NCBI RefSeq assembly: GCF_021129235.1
Contig: NZ_JAJOMA010000001.1
Span: 310,001 to 374,000, forward strand
Reading direction: 5' to 3'
Source of the DNA: Kineosporia mesophila
GTDB lineage: Bacteria; Actinomycetota; Actinomycetes; Actinomycetales; Kineosporiaceae
DNA length: 64,000 nucleotides
Under the pieces are notes generated by a model. It searched no databases. It was not told the DNA's origin and saw only the letters and a list, made by a program, of their open reading frames with translations. Positions 26,103 to 34,895 of this stretch are shown here, piece after piece (position 1 is the stretch's first letter; each line of letters opens with the position of its first letter). Both the position numbers and the translations under genes were made by a program.

Positions 26103-27047
26103 TCAGGTCGTGGTCAGTACCCGGACGATCGCCGGGTAGATGAGGAAGATCAGGAAGCCCACGGCCAGCAGGAGCTGGGCGATGAGCATGGACTGCGAGC
26201 GGGCCTGGGCACGTCCTTCGGTGTCCGCCATCTCCCGGCGACGCATCGAGGCCGCCCGGGCCGCCAGCGATTCGCGCACCTTCGCGCCGTCGTCCGCGAC
26301 CAGTTCGAGGGCAGCGCCCAGGTCGCTCAGTTCGCTGATCGCGGTCTCCTCGCCGAGCCGGCTCAGAGCCGCCCACGGCGTGACCCCCTGAAGCCGGGCG
26401 ATGGCCAGGGTGTCGCGCAACCGCACCATCGCCCAGCCGTCACTGACCGACGCCGCTGAGTTCAGTGCCTCCGGAATGCCACGTCCACCGGAGAGATTCA
26501 GGGCCACGAGGTCGAGGAACGAGCCGACCACGTGGCGGAAGTCGCGGCGCCGCACGGTGGCCCGCTGACTCGCCTGGATGGTCGGGAGCAGGCTGCCGAC
26601 CACCACGCCGGACAGGGCCAGGAAAACCGGTGTGGCGACCGGCAGGCCACCGATCAGCCCGACCAGCAGCCCGCCGAAGAGGAACGGCAGCACCGCCCCG
26701 AGCGCCGCGCCCAGCAGGCTGTAGGCCAGGTGGGACTCGATCGTGCGGTCGATCAGGGAGAGGTCGGAGCGCAGCCCGGCCGGCAGGTGCACACCCGAGA
26801 GCTCCAGTTGCTGCCGCAGGAACCGCCCGATGGAGGACGTCCGTCCCGACACGGCCCGGTCGCGCACCGCCCGCTGGGCGCTGCTGTCCGAGGCCAGGCC
26901 CTGCGCCAGCAGTTTCTGCCGCTCGGCGTCCATCGCGGCCAGCGTCGCCGGGGCCCCGGCGCCCCGCATGGCCGGGCGGGAGAGCGCGATGACGAGCAGC
27001 AGCAGACCGGTTCCGGCCAGGGCCCCGGCAAGAATGATGGGAATCAC
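26103..27047 (-). CDS. tadC: type II/IV secretion F-family inner-membrane protein TadC
   Basis: A 314-residue polytopic platform protein that works with the TadA ATPase. Hydrophobic segments lie near residues 5-20, 100-145 and 285-310. The GspF/TadC cytoplasmic domain contains RHVVGSFLDLVALNLSGGRG and ISELSDLGAALELVADDGAKVRESLAARA. The GTG at 27047 (MIPIILAGALAG) overlaps the upstream TGA as GTGA. It is followed by 30 bases and the pilin gene. Confidence 0.9.
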   Translation of the reverse strand: MIPIILAGALAGTGLLLLVIALSRPAMRGAGAPATLAAMDAERQKLLAQGLASDSSAQRAVRDRAVSGRTSSIGRFLRQQLELSGVHLPAGLRSDLSLIDRTIESHLAYSLLGAALGAVLPFLFGGLLVGLIGGLPVATPVFLALSGVVVGSLLPTIQASQRATVRRRDFRHVVGSFLDLVALNLSGGRGIPEALNSAASVSDGWAMVRLRDTLAIARLQGVTPWAALSRLGEETAISELSDLGAALELVADDGAKVRESLAARAASMRRREMADTEGRAQARSQSMLIAQLLLAVGFLIFLIYPAIVRVLTTT

Positions 27048-27943
27048 CGCGCCACCCCCTCGGACTGGCTCGAGTGGTGCAGGAATCGTTCCGGAAGGTC
27101 GTACGAGGAGAGCTGTTTCAGCCAGAAGAAGCCGGCCGCGAAGAACCCGACCACGATCGCCAGCACGACCTGACCGGCCGGGTGCCGGTAGGGCTCCACG
27201 TAGCTGGGGTTGAACGTGCGCAGCCCGAGCACGAAGAGCAGGGTCACCGTGACCACGATCTGCACGCTGCGCCGGGTCGCGGCCCGCCCGGCCGTCACCC
27301 GGCCGCGCATGTCCACCTCGGCGCGCACCGAGTCGGCCAGACTCGTCAGCACCTGCCGCAGACCGGGCCCCCGCAGGCGGGAGTTCAGCAGCAGCGCGGC
27401 CACCACCAGGTCGGCGCTGGCATCGTTCAGGTCGTCGGCCAGCCGGTGCAGCGCGGTCGGTAGCGGCACGCGCACCCGCAGCCGGTCGGCCAGGGTGACG
27501 ATGTCGTCGGAGATCGGTCCGGGCGCGGCCCGCGAGGTGGCGATGATGGCCTGTTCCAGACCCACCGCCCCGGCGATGGTGTCGCGCAGCGACTCGGTCC
27601 ACAGGGCCAGGGCCTCCAGCCGCTCGGCCTGCCGCCGCTCCTCCCGGGCCCCGCCCATCAGCGCGGGCCAGGCCAGGATCATCACGAAAGCGGCGATCGC
27701 GGCCACCGGCCAGGCGGTGATGAGCAGGATGAACACGCCCACCAGCACGGCGATCGGCAGGCGCGTGCCGAAACCCTTGAGCCGGCGCACGGTGCGGGTA
27801 CTGAGCGAGCGGGTGTCGGCGCCGCCGAGGTCGCGTTCGCGCCGGATCAGCGCGTTGCCGAGCAGGGCCAGACCGCCCCCGGCCACCGCTCCGCCCACGA
27901 TGATCCCGGCCAGCTGACCGGTCGCCCCGAACTCCGAGATCAT
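27044..27943 (-). CDS. tadB: type II/IV secretion F-family inner-membrane protein TadB
   Basis: A 299-residue partner of TadC. After an N-terminal helix (GIIVGGAVAGGGLALLG) come two helices (VLVGVFILLITAWPVAAIAAFVMIL), the GspF-type domain with LALWTESLRDTIAGAVGLEQAI and two C-terminal helices ending before the final 20 residues. ATG at 27943 overlaps the tadA stop as ATGA; earlier in-frame codons are shadows of tadA. Confidence 0.9.
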   Translation of the reverse strand: MISEFGATGQLAGIIVGGAVAGGGLALLGNALIRRERDLGGADTRSLSTRTVRRLKGFGTRLPIAVLVGVFILLITAWPVAAIAAFVMILAWPALMGGAREERRQAERLEALALWTESLRDTIAGAVGLEQAIIATSRAAPGPISDDIVTLADRLRVRVPLPTALHRLADDLNDASADLVVAALLLNSRLRGPGLRQVLTSLADSVRAEVDMRGRVTAGRAATRRSVQIVVTVTLLFVLGLRTFNPSYVEPYRHPAGQVVLAIVVGFFAAGFFWLKQLSSYDLPERFLHHSSQSEGVAR

Positions 27944-29253
27944 GCCGTCCACCCCGCTGCCACGGCCGGGTCGTAACCGTTCAGGATCAGCTCGTCGATG
28001 CACGAGATCGGCGCCGCCGGTACCGCCCGGCCGTCGTCGCCCGCCTCGAACACCTCGCTCGAGAGCACCCGGCCGTCCACCCCGTTGACCTCGCGCACGC
28101 TGGTGATGATGCGGCGCAGCTTGCCGCCCTCGGCGTAGTCGTTACGGCGCTCGACGAACACCACGAAGTCGATGGCCCCGGCGATGAGCATCATCGTGGC
28201 CTCGGTCGGCAGCCGTTCCGCCGACTGGATCGCGTACGTGCAGATCCGGTTGAACACCTCGAGCGCCGAGTTGGAGTGGATCGTCGACAGTGAGCCGTCG
28301 TTGCCCTGGCTCATCGCGTTGAGCATGGTGACGATCTCGTCGCCGAGTACCTCACCGACGATCACCCGACTCGGGTTCATGCGCAGCGATCGGCGCACCA
28401 GGTCGGCCATCCCGATCGAGCCCGCCCCCTCGGAGTTCGGGAGGCGTTCCTCCATCGGCACCACGTTCGGGTGCAGGTCGGGGAACTCGCCCAGCCCCAG
28501 CTCCAGTGACCGTTCCACCGTGATCAGCCGCTCGTACGGCGGGATCTCGTGGGCCAGGGCGCGCAGCAGCGTGGTCTTCCCGGCGTTCGTGGCCCCCGCG
28601 ATCATGATGTTCTTGCGGGCCAGCACCGCCGCCGAGAGGAACGACGCCAGCTCCGGCGTCACCGACTCGTTCTTCACCAGCTGGTCCAGCGTGACCCGGC
28701 TCAGCCGCGAACGACGGATCGAAATGGCGGGCCGGGGAGTCACTCCCATGACCGCCGACAACCGGGAGCCGTCCGGCAGCCGGAGGTCCAGCTGCGGGTT
28801 GGCCGCGTCGAACGACCGGCTGGCCAGCCCGGAGTAGGCACCCAGCAGCTGCACCAGCTCGATCAGCTCGTCGTCCGACTCGGCCACCGCCGGCATCGGC
28901 AGTTCCCGGCCGTCCGCGTAACCCACGAAAACCTGGTCGCAGCCGTTGATGTCGATGTTCTCCACGAGCGGGTCGTCGAGCAGCGGCTGCAACCGGCCGA
29001 CCCCGAACAGCGCCGCGTGAATACCCTCGGCGAGCTCGGTCTCCTCGTCGGCCTCCGGCGGTGTACGTCCCAGCGAGAGTTCCGAGCGGGCGTGCAGATC
29101 CAGCACCCGGCCGATCACCGCGCGGGCGTACTGCCGCTCGTCCTCCGCGCTCATCACCGGGGCGCCGGTCAGGGCGTCCTCGCGGCGCTGCTGGGCGAGG
29201 AGGTCGGCGACCTCTTCCCGCAGCCGCCGCACCACGCGCTGGTCGATGGCCAT
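27940..29253 (-). CDS. tadA: CpaF/TadA family ATPase
   Basis: A 437-residue hexameric secretion ATPase powering pilus extension. Walker A is IAGATNAGKTTLLRALA, the Asp box/Walker B region is VIVGEVLGDEIVTMLNAM, and the His box STIHSNSA follows. An N-terminal helical domain (about residues 1-110) precedes the core. The ATG shares one base with the upstream TGA (TGATG). Only one such ATPase is present, typical of tad loci. Confidence 0.95.
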   Translation of the reverse strand: MAIDQRVVRRLREEVADLLAQQRREDALTGAPVMSAEDERQYARAVIGRVLDLHARSELSLGRTPPEADEETELAEGIHAALFGVGRLQPLLDDPLVENIDINGCDQVFVGYADGRELPMPAVAESDDELIELVQLLGAYSGLASRSFDAANPQLDLRLPDGSRLSAVMGVTPRPAISIRRSRLSRVTLDQLVKNESVTPELASFLSAAVLARKNIMIAGATNAGKTTLLRALAHEIPPYERLITVERSLELGLGEFPDLHPNVVPMEERLPNSEGAGSIGMADLVRRSLRMNPSRVIVGEVLGDEIVTMLNAMSQGNDGSLSTIHSNSALEVFNRICTYAIQSAERLPTEATMMLIAGAIDFVVFVERRNDYAEGGKLRRIITSVREVNGVDGRVLSSEVFEAGDDGRAVPAAPISCIDELILNGYDPAVAAGWTA

Positions 29254-32200
29254 CAGCGACCCCCTGCCGGTTCGTCGCCGTCCGGGTGCTGCGGCGAGTC
29301 TGCTCCCTGCGACGGTCCGGCGGAAGGCCCGGGGCCATCTCCGGACGTGAACGGTGCGGGCTCGTAGGGGGCCCGCAGCGCCTGGACGATCGACCCGGGC
29401 CGACCGGTCGGGGTTTTCCCGTGCTCCTCGGGCTCCTCGCCGTCCGCCTCGGCACTTTCACCGGTGGCCGGGCCGACCGGGATCGACCCGGTGTGCCCGG
29501 ACCAGGTACCGGTCCCGTCCGATCCGAGCCGGGCCCGATTGCGGATGTCCCGCAGGATCGCGGCCCGGTCGAAGGACAGGCTGCCGGTGGTCGGTCCGTC
29601 AGCGGGCGGGTAGGGCGCGGGGACGCCCGGTTCGGAGCTGACAGCGCTCCCCGGCGAGAGATCGGCGCGGCCGGTCATCGGGTCGGAGGACGTGGTGGTC
29701 GCCTGGGTCGGTTCGGTGGGCTCGGTGGGGTGGGTCGTTCGATCGGGGGACGTGGTGGTCGCCTGGGTCGGTTCGGTGGGCTCGGTGGGGTGGGTCGTTC
29801 GATCGGGGGACGTGGTGGTCGCCCCGGTCGGTTCGGTGAACCCGGTGCGGTGAGTCTGCTGATCAGAGGACGCGGTGGTTGACCCGGTGGGAGCGATACC
29901 CGGGTGGCCGCGGCCGGTGGGCGAGGTGTCGGCGAGAGACCGAGCCGGCGCCTGGTCCGGTCGGGAGGCCACCGCGGTCGGGACGGCGTCCTGGATCGAC
30001 GGAAGTTCCGACGGCGCCACCTCCGGCGCAATCCACCCGGTGCCCTCGGAGCGAACGATGTTCCCGGCGGAAGCGTTGTCGCCCAGCACATTCTGCGGTT
30101 TCTGGGGCTCATCGCCCTCGGTCACGTCGTGCGAGGGACGCGCGTCGTCGCCGTCGGAGGGGGCGGCCGGTTCTTCCAGGTCCGTTGTCCGGTAGGGACT
30201 GCGGAATTCGATGCGAGGGGACGAGATGGCCAGGCCCCGGGGGTCCACGGGGTCCGGAGGATCCGGGACGGGACGAGGTCGCCGCCGGGGGAGGGGCTCC
30301 ACCCAGCCAAGTGGGCCGGGCCGGTCGTCCGGGCCCAGACCATTCTGACCTGTTTCGCTCTGGCCCGTTTCGGTTTCTCGCCGACCCGGTTCGCCCTGGC
30401 CCGGTTCGGCCTGGCCCGGTTCGGCCTGGCCGAGGTCGGCCTGGCCCGGTTCGGCCTGGCCCAGTTCGGCCTGGCCGAGGTCGGCCTGGCTCGGTCCGGT
30501 CCGGTCCGGTTCAGCCCGGCTCAGTACGGTCCGGTTCCGGGCGCCGGGTCCTGAGCGCTCCCACCCGGCCTCGCGGCTGTCGCGTTCGAGGGACGCGCGC
30601 AGGGCGTTCGCCACCTCGTGGAGGTCGGCGCGGTTCAGCTCCGTACGGTTGAGTTCGGCGCGCTCCAGTTCGGCGCGGTCCCACGATCCACCCCGCCGGT
30701 CGAGCTCGGCCGGAGAGCCATCCGATGTCTCGTCGGCACGGGTGCCGGAGGTCCGGGAATCCGGACCCAGAGCAGCGGTGCCCCACGCAGGCGTCGCCGG
30801 TGATCCGGTGTCCCGCAGGTCGCCACCGAGCGCGTCGGTGCTCCGCGCCCGTGCACTGAGGGATCCGGAACCCACGGCACCCGTAGATCCCGCCTTCGGC
30901 GAATCTGTCCCGAACGGGTGAGCGGCCTGAGCACCTACGCCCGGTGAGCCGGTGTCCAGGGACCCGGTCCTGGACGAGTCGGTGCCCCGGGTACCCGTTT
31001 GCGGGAATCCGGTTTCGGACGGCCCTGTCTCCGCCGGGTGGGGGTTCCGGGAGACTTCGCCGGGTGAGGCGTTTTCCGGCGGGTTGACCCCGAACGGGCC
31101 GGTGTTCCGGGCCGGTGCACCCGGCGCATCGGCGTGGTTGCGAGGGTCGACGGTCAAGGGGTCGGTGTTGCTGCGGGGCTCCGTGGCCGGATCCGGGGTC
31201 AGGGGGTCTTCGTCCCGGCGGGTCCGGTCGTGCAGGGTGCCCCAGGCCTGCTTGTCCGGCGTCGGCGCGGAGGACCGGCCGGTGGGCTCGGGGGTTGCGG
31301 GGCGCCGGTCCTGGAGCCAGGTGCCGACGGACGGCGCGCCCTCATTTTCGTTGCTGGAACTGCCGATTCCGTAGCCGGTCTCGGAATCTTCCGACGGCAT
31401 CACGTGGCGCCTGGCCCGGCGGCGCTCGGAGGTGGTGAAGGCGCCTGGGTCGCGGCCGGTGGCGGCGCGGCGGGAGCGGTTGTGGCGTAGTTCGTCCGTG
31501 GTCTCGGACGAGTCTTCGGGGTGGGACCCGGCCAGGTGCGTGGGGGCTTGCGGGGGAGTGGTGAGTCCTGCGAAGCCGCGGACCGGACCGACCGGACCGA
31601 CCGGACCGACCGGACCGGCCTGAGTGGCCGGGCCGGATGCGTCTTCTGGTCGGCCATCGGTTCTCGCGGTGAAGACGCCCGGGGCGACGGTGATGTGGCT
31701 CAGGTCCGGGTCTTCGTCGACCGGGGGTGCGTCACCGAAGAACGAGTTACGGCGGGGGAGTTCCGCCACCGGGGCCGGGGCCGGGGCCGGGGCCTGCGGG
31801 GCGGTGGTCGTGGTGCCCGAGGGACGCCGGGTCTCGGGGGTCGTCTCCCAGGTGTTCTCCCGGCTGTTCTCCCGGGTGACCTCGGCGTGGCGGGAGGTTC
31901 CGGTATTACTGAACGCCTCGACGTCGAAGGATCCCGCGTCGCCGAAAGTACCTGTTCCGCGGAAAGATTCGACGTCGCTGAAGGCTCCTGCGCCCCGGGG
32001 TGGCCCGGCGTCGCTGAGCGACTCGGCGCGGGTGGCCTGCTGAGCGTGGCTGAACGGCTCGGCCTGGTCGAACGGGCCGGCCTGACCCGATGGCCGGCCC
32101 GAGGACCGGGCCGATGGCTGGGCCTGACCCGATGGCTGGGTCTGACCCGACGGATGGTCCTGGCTCCGTGGCCGGGCCTCGGCGAACGAGTTTCGCCCGC

Positions 32201-33149
32201 CCGACGGCACACTCGGAGGGGGTTCGGCCGGGCCGGCCGGCTGGACGGGAGGCACCGGCCGGGGCAGAGGTCGTGCGGGGGCGTCGATCGGCCGCGGTGG
32301 GTCGGACAGCTCCGGGATCGTGCCCGCCAGCAGACTCACCGACGGCAACAGCGAACGCACCGACCGGATGAGGGTGGACCGGGCGAGCCGGCTGCGGTTC
32401 ATGCCCCGCAACGCCTCGGCGCCCCGGGCGTCCAGCGCCATCGCCCCCAGCACCGGCACGCCGACCCCGGAGGAGTGCAGCAGCTGCTCGGTGCGGCCGA
32501 CGACAGCCCGGTCACGCTCGGGCGCCACCAGCACCACGCCGATCTGCGCACGGGCCGCAAACCGCCCTGGCACTGCACTGTTGAGGAAGCGCAGGCGTTC
32601 GCGGAGATGGGCCAGTTCCTCGACCTCGGGCCGGGCCACCACGATCACGGCGTCGGCCTGGTGCAGCACCGGCATGGCGGGGGAGGCCGGCCCGACGCGT
32701 CCGCAGTCGGCGTAGACCGTGCGGCCGGCCTCCTCGGACAGCGCCCGGGCCAGCGCGCTCCACAGCGGCCCCAGGCCGGCGGCCTGTTCCGGGCCGTTGA
32801 CGCCCAGCAGCAGGTCCAGCCCACCGCCGGTGACCTGGAGATGGTCTTCCAGCCGGGTCGGGCCGTCCGGCGCCGATCCGCTCGTGCCGCCGAAACCGCC
32901 GGGGCCGCCGTCGACCTGTGGCAGCCAGCGGTGGCCGGGCAGGTCGCGGCGCAGACCGGTGGCGAGAGAGAGCACGCCCAGGTCGGTGTCGAGCGGTGCA
33001 CCGTCCGGACGGCGGTAGCGCAGTCCCAGGTCACCGCCGTCCGGATCGAGGTCGGCGGCGACCGCGCCCGGGGTCAGGGCGGCAAGGGCGACGGTGAGCG
33101 TGGTGACTCCCGGCGCGCCCTTGGCGGAGACGAGGACGACGAGCGCCAT
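29253..33149 (-). CDS. CpaE/TadZ-like ATPase with very long disordered tail
   Basis: A 1298-residue protein. Only the first about 290 residues fold as a MinD/ParA-like domain: VVLVSAKGAPGVTTLTVALA, a deviant Walker A that keeps the first Lys but has Val where the usual GKT Lys stands; ADLDPDGGDLGLRYR; DAVIVVARPEVEEL; and LLPSVSLLAG at its end. The remaining about 1000 residues are Pro/Ser/Thr/Gly/Gln-rich, without recognisable folds, and full of tandem repeats (60-bp, 15-bp and 9-bp units). TadZ/CpaE proteins set pilus position; the tail could be a tether or phase-separating region. It is coupled to both neighbours by one-base overlaps. Confidence 0.82.
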   Translation of the reverse strand: MALVVLVSAKGAPGVTTLTVALAALTPGAVAADLDPDGGDLGLRYRRPDGAPLDTDLGVLSLATGLRRDLPGHRWLPQVDGGPGGFGGTSGSAPDGPTRLEDHLQVTGGGLDLLLGVNGPEQAAGLGPLWSALARALSEEAGRTVYADCGRVGPASPAMPVLHQADAVIVVARPEVEELAHLRERLRFLNSAVPGRFAARAQIGVVLVAPERDRAVVGRTEQLLHSSGVGVPVLGAMALDARGAEALRGMNRSRLARSTLIRSVRSLLPSVSLLAGTIPELSDPPRPIDAPARPLPRPVPPVQPAGPAEPPPSVPSGGRNSFAEARPRSQDHPSGQTQPSGQAQPSARSSGRPSGQAGPFDQAEPFSHAQQATRAESLSDAGPPRGAGAFSDVESFRGTGTFGDAGSFDVEAFSNTGTSRHAEVTRENSRENTWETTPETRRPSGTTTTAPQAPAPAPAPVAELPRRNSFFGDAPPVDEDPDLSHITVAPGVFTARTDGRPEDASGPATQAGPVGPVGPVGPVRGFAGLTTPPQAPTHLAGSHPEDSSETTDELRHNRSRRAATGRDPGAFTTSERRRARRHVMPSEDSETGYGIGSSSNENEGAPSVGTWLQDRRPATPEPTGRSSAPTPDKQAWGTLHDRTRRDEDPLTPDPATEPRSNTDPLTVDPRNHADAPGAPARNTGPFGVNPPENASPGEVSRNPHPAETGPSETGFPQTGTRGTDSSRTGSLDTGSPGVGAQAAHPFGTDSPKAGSTGAVGSGSLSARARSTDALGGDLRDTGSPATPAWGTAALGPDSRTSGTRADETSDGSPAELDRRGGSWDRAELERAELNRTELNRADLHEVANALRASLERDSREAGWERSGPGARNRTVLSRAEPDRTGPSQADLGQAELGQAEPGQADLGQAEPGQAEPGQGEPGRRETETGQSETGQNGLGPDDRPGPLGWVEPLPRRRPRPVPDPPDPVDPRGLAISSPRIEFRSPYRTTDLEEPAAPSDGDDARPSHDVTEGDEPQKPQNVLGDNASAGNIVRSEGTGWIAPEVAPSELPSIQDAVPTAVASRPDQAPARSLADTSPTGRGHPGIAPTGSTTASSDQQTHRTGFTEPTGATTTSPDRTTHPTEPTEPTQATTTSPDRTTHPTEPTEPTQATTTSSDPMTGRADLSPGSAVSSEPGVPAPYPPADGPTTGSLSFDRAAILRDIRNRARLGSDGTGTWSGHTGSIPVGPATGESAEADGEEPEEHGKTPTGRPGSIVQALRAPYEPAPFTSGDGPGPSAGPSQGADSPQHPDGDEPAGGR
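29690..29832 (-). repeat. 60-bp tandem repeat in CpaE-like gene
   Basis: 29701-29760 and 29761-29820 are identical base for base; a third, diverged unit follows and a partial one precedes. The repeat encodes a 20-residue Thr/Pro/Glu-rich unit (PDRTTHPTEPTEPTQATTTS). Exact identity suggests recent duplication. Confidence 0.92.
30386..30492 (-). repeat. 15-bp coding repeat (Gly-Gln-Ala-Glu-Pro/Asp-Leu)
   Basis: About seven units of TCGGCCTGGCCCGGT or TCGGCCTGGCCGAGG encode alternating GQAEP and GQADL/GQAEL pentapeptides in the disordered tail of the CpaE-like protein. Confidence 0.85.
31582..31620 (-). repeat. 9-bp coding repeat (Val-Gly-Pro)
   Basis: Four perfect units of ACCGGACCG encode a collagen-like (VGP)n run in the CpaE-like tail. 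Confidence 0.85.
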
Positions 33150-33868
33150 CAGTTGCCCTTCGTGGTGGCCCCGCGTTCCAGAAGCACGAGGCTGATCTGG
33201 TCGGCGGCGGCCGCGGCGGCGACCTGGACGGCCTCGTTGCGGCTGACGATGAGGGTCACCACGGCCTGGCTCTCGCCCCCGGAGGCGAAGACGCTGTCGT
33301 CGGAGGTCTTGACCGAGCTGACGGTGGCCTGGTCGGCGATCGCCTTGCCCTCACCCTCGACGGCGCGCACGACCTGCACCACGTCACCGGTCTCCAGGCC
33401 ACCGGCCGGGTATCGGCCCACGCCCAGCGACACCCCGACCCCGGCCTTGTCGGCGCCCAGGAGGCTGGTGCTCGCCAGCATCCCGGGGTCGAGCAGGCGG
33501 CCGGGCGGGATCTCGGCGCCGGCGAACCGGCCGATCACGGCGTCGGCCTGGTCGGCGGCGATCACCGCGACGCCGTCGGAGGCGACCTTGGCCACAGCCA
33601 GGTTCTCGGCGGTGATCTGCTGGCCGACGACGATGGTGCTGCGGGCGACCAGCACGTCCTGCCGGTCGTCGAGGCGGAGCGCGAGCAGCCCGGCCACGGC
33701 GGCGCCGAGCACGATGAGCAGCACGGCGAGTACCGCCAGGCCGGGGCGGCGCGTGCCGGGTGGGCGGGGGAGTCGCTCGGTGCCGGGCGCGGCCTTCGAT
33801 GTGCCGGCCGTGGAGCCCCGGCCGCCGGACTCCCGGGACCGGACGTCGGTGCGTTCCTGCGTGCTCAA
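33149..33868 (-). CDS. SAF-domain protein, CpaB/RcpC-like
   Basis: A 239-residue periplasm-facing protein and the first gene of the tad operon. After a basic, flexible N-terminus comes one membrane helix (GLAVLAVLLIVLGAAVAGLLAL), then the SAF domain (DVLVARSTIVVGQQITAENLAVAKV, LLDPGMLASTSLLGADKAGVGVSL), as in CpaB and flagellar FlgA-like proteins. The TTG at 33868 is chosen because GAGGAGAG lies five bases before it; ORF extension to 34003 has no ribosome site. Its stop shares a base with the next ATG. Confidence 0.82.
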   Translation of the reverse strand: MSTQERTDVRSRESGGRGSTAGTSKAAPGTERLPRPPGTRRPGLAVLAVLLIVLGAAVAGLLALRLDDRQDVLVARSTIVVGQQITAENLAVAKVASDGVAVIAADQADAVIGRFAGAEIPPGRLLDPGMLASTSLLGADKAGVGVSLGVGRYPAGGLETGDVVQVVRAVEGEGKAIADQATVSSVKTSDDSVFASGGESQAVVTLIVSRNEAVQVAAAAAADQISLVLLERGATTKGN

Positions 33869-33934
33869 GAGCTCTCCTCGGGCCACCCAGTGCTGGTGTC
33901 GTTTCCGGATGGTTTGTTCTTGATCTTCCAGTCT

Positions 33935-33977
33935 GGTCTGATGGGCATGTCGATTACGCAGTCGACATGGTCTGATG
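33935..33977. promoter_or_regulatory. compound repeat upstream of tad operon
   Basis: An 8-bp inverted repeat CATGTCGA/TCGACATG (33946-33953 and 33962-33969) is flanked by direct copies of GGTCTGATG (33935-33943 and 33969-33977). It lies in the 289-base AT-richer gap (33869-34157) that must contain the divergent promoters of the tad operon and the lipoprotein pair. An operator for a dimeric regulator is the likely meaning. Confidence 0.45.
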
Positions 33978-34157
33978 CACTTCGCGATCGCCCGTGACGG
34001 CAATGATCTAGGTAATCAACGAAGGGTGACGATAATGCCACCTTGACGCACCTTATGCACTAATCGAGGTGCGATGGTTAGGAAACGTTTGATGCACCAG
34101 TACGGGGCCGGTGGGCGTTAGGCCCTACTTGTGAGTACTAGAGGAGCCGGAGCTGGT

Positions 34158-34895
34158 ATGAGGCGCCGAGCGGGCGTGTTTCCCGCGGCCGTCGTGGTGG
34201 TCGCCGTCGTGGGTCCGGCCCTGGCCGGATGTGGCTCCGACAACCCCTACGAGCTGCCTGAATACCGGTCCACCGAAGCTTCCGGCCAGCTGTCCGGCAG
34301 TCCCGGTACCGACAGCCCCGACCGCACCGGGGCGGCGGGCGGAGCGACGTCCATCCCCACCCCCTCCGGCACCGGATCGATCCCCAAGATCTCCCGCGAA
34401 CCCTCCCCGGCGTCCACCGCTGTCACCTACACCCCCGCCGACGCGCGGGGCGAGGGTGCCTGGGTGGAGCGGGGCAAGGTCCGGGCCCGCACGCAGAACG
34501 CCAAGGACGCCGTGGACGCGGTGATCGGGTACATGCAGCAGCGCGTCCAGATCTCCAACACCTGGACCGTGGACGAGGCCGGTCTCGCCGCCGTCGCCTC
34601 CGGCCAGGCCCGGACCAGCGCGCGCGAGCGCGCAGCCAGTCAGCAGGCCGCCGGGCGCAGGTCCGTCGGCCGGTTCGTCGTCAACGTCTCGTCGGTCCGG
34701 GTCAAGGGCGACGCCCTCGTCGTGACCGGCTGCCACTTCGACGGTACGTCCGAGCTCGACGAGAACGGTTATGTGCTCGTTCCGCCTCCCGGAGGAATGC
34801 TGATCAGCATGAAAGCCAAGAAGGATCAGGGGGTCTGGCGCGTGACCGCGTGGCCCACGAGCAAGGCCCCGACCTGTGCGGGATGGAAGAAATGA
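34158..34895 (+). CDS. exported lipoprotein divergent from tad operon
   Basis: A 245-residue lipoprotein: MRRRAGVFPAAVVVVAVV followed by the lipobox LAGC, then a Ser/Thr/Pro-rich linker and a folded C-terminal half with AVIGYMQQRVQISNTWTVDEAGLAAVASGQA and a WRVTAWP end. GGAGCTG precedes the ATG at 34158; a GTG at 34131 is less likely. No family recognised. Overlap (ATGA) with the next secreted protein and the place next to tad suggest a shared role at the cell surface. Confidence 0.82.
   Translation: MRRRAGVFPAAVVVVAVVGPALAGCGSDNPYELPEYRSTEASGQLSGSPGTDSPDRTGAAGGATSIPTPSGTGSIPKISREPSPASTAVTYTPADARGEGAWVERGKVRARTQNAKDAVDAVIGYMQQRVQISNTWTVDEAGLAAVASGQARTSARERAASQQAAGRRSVGRFVVNVSSVRVKGDALVVTGCHFDGTSELDENGYVLVPPPGGMLISMKAKKDQGVWRVTAWPTSKAPTCAGWKK

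Noticed and set aside
29690-29832. Possible CRISPR array
   Set aside because: Units are directly adjacent, 60 bp long, coding, and have no spacers.
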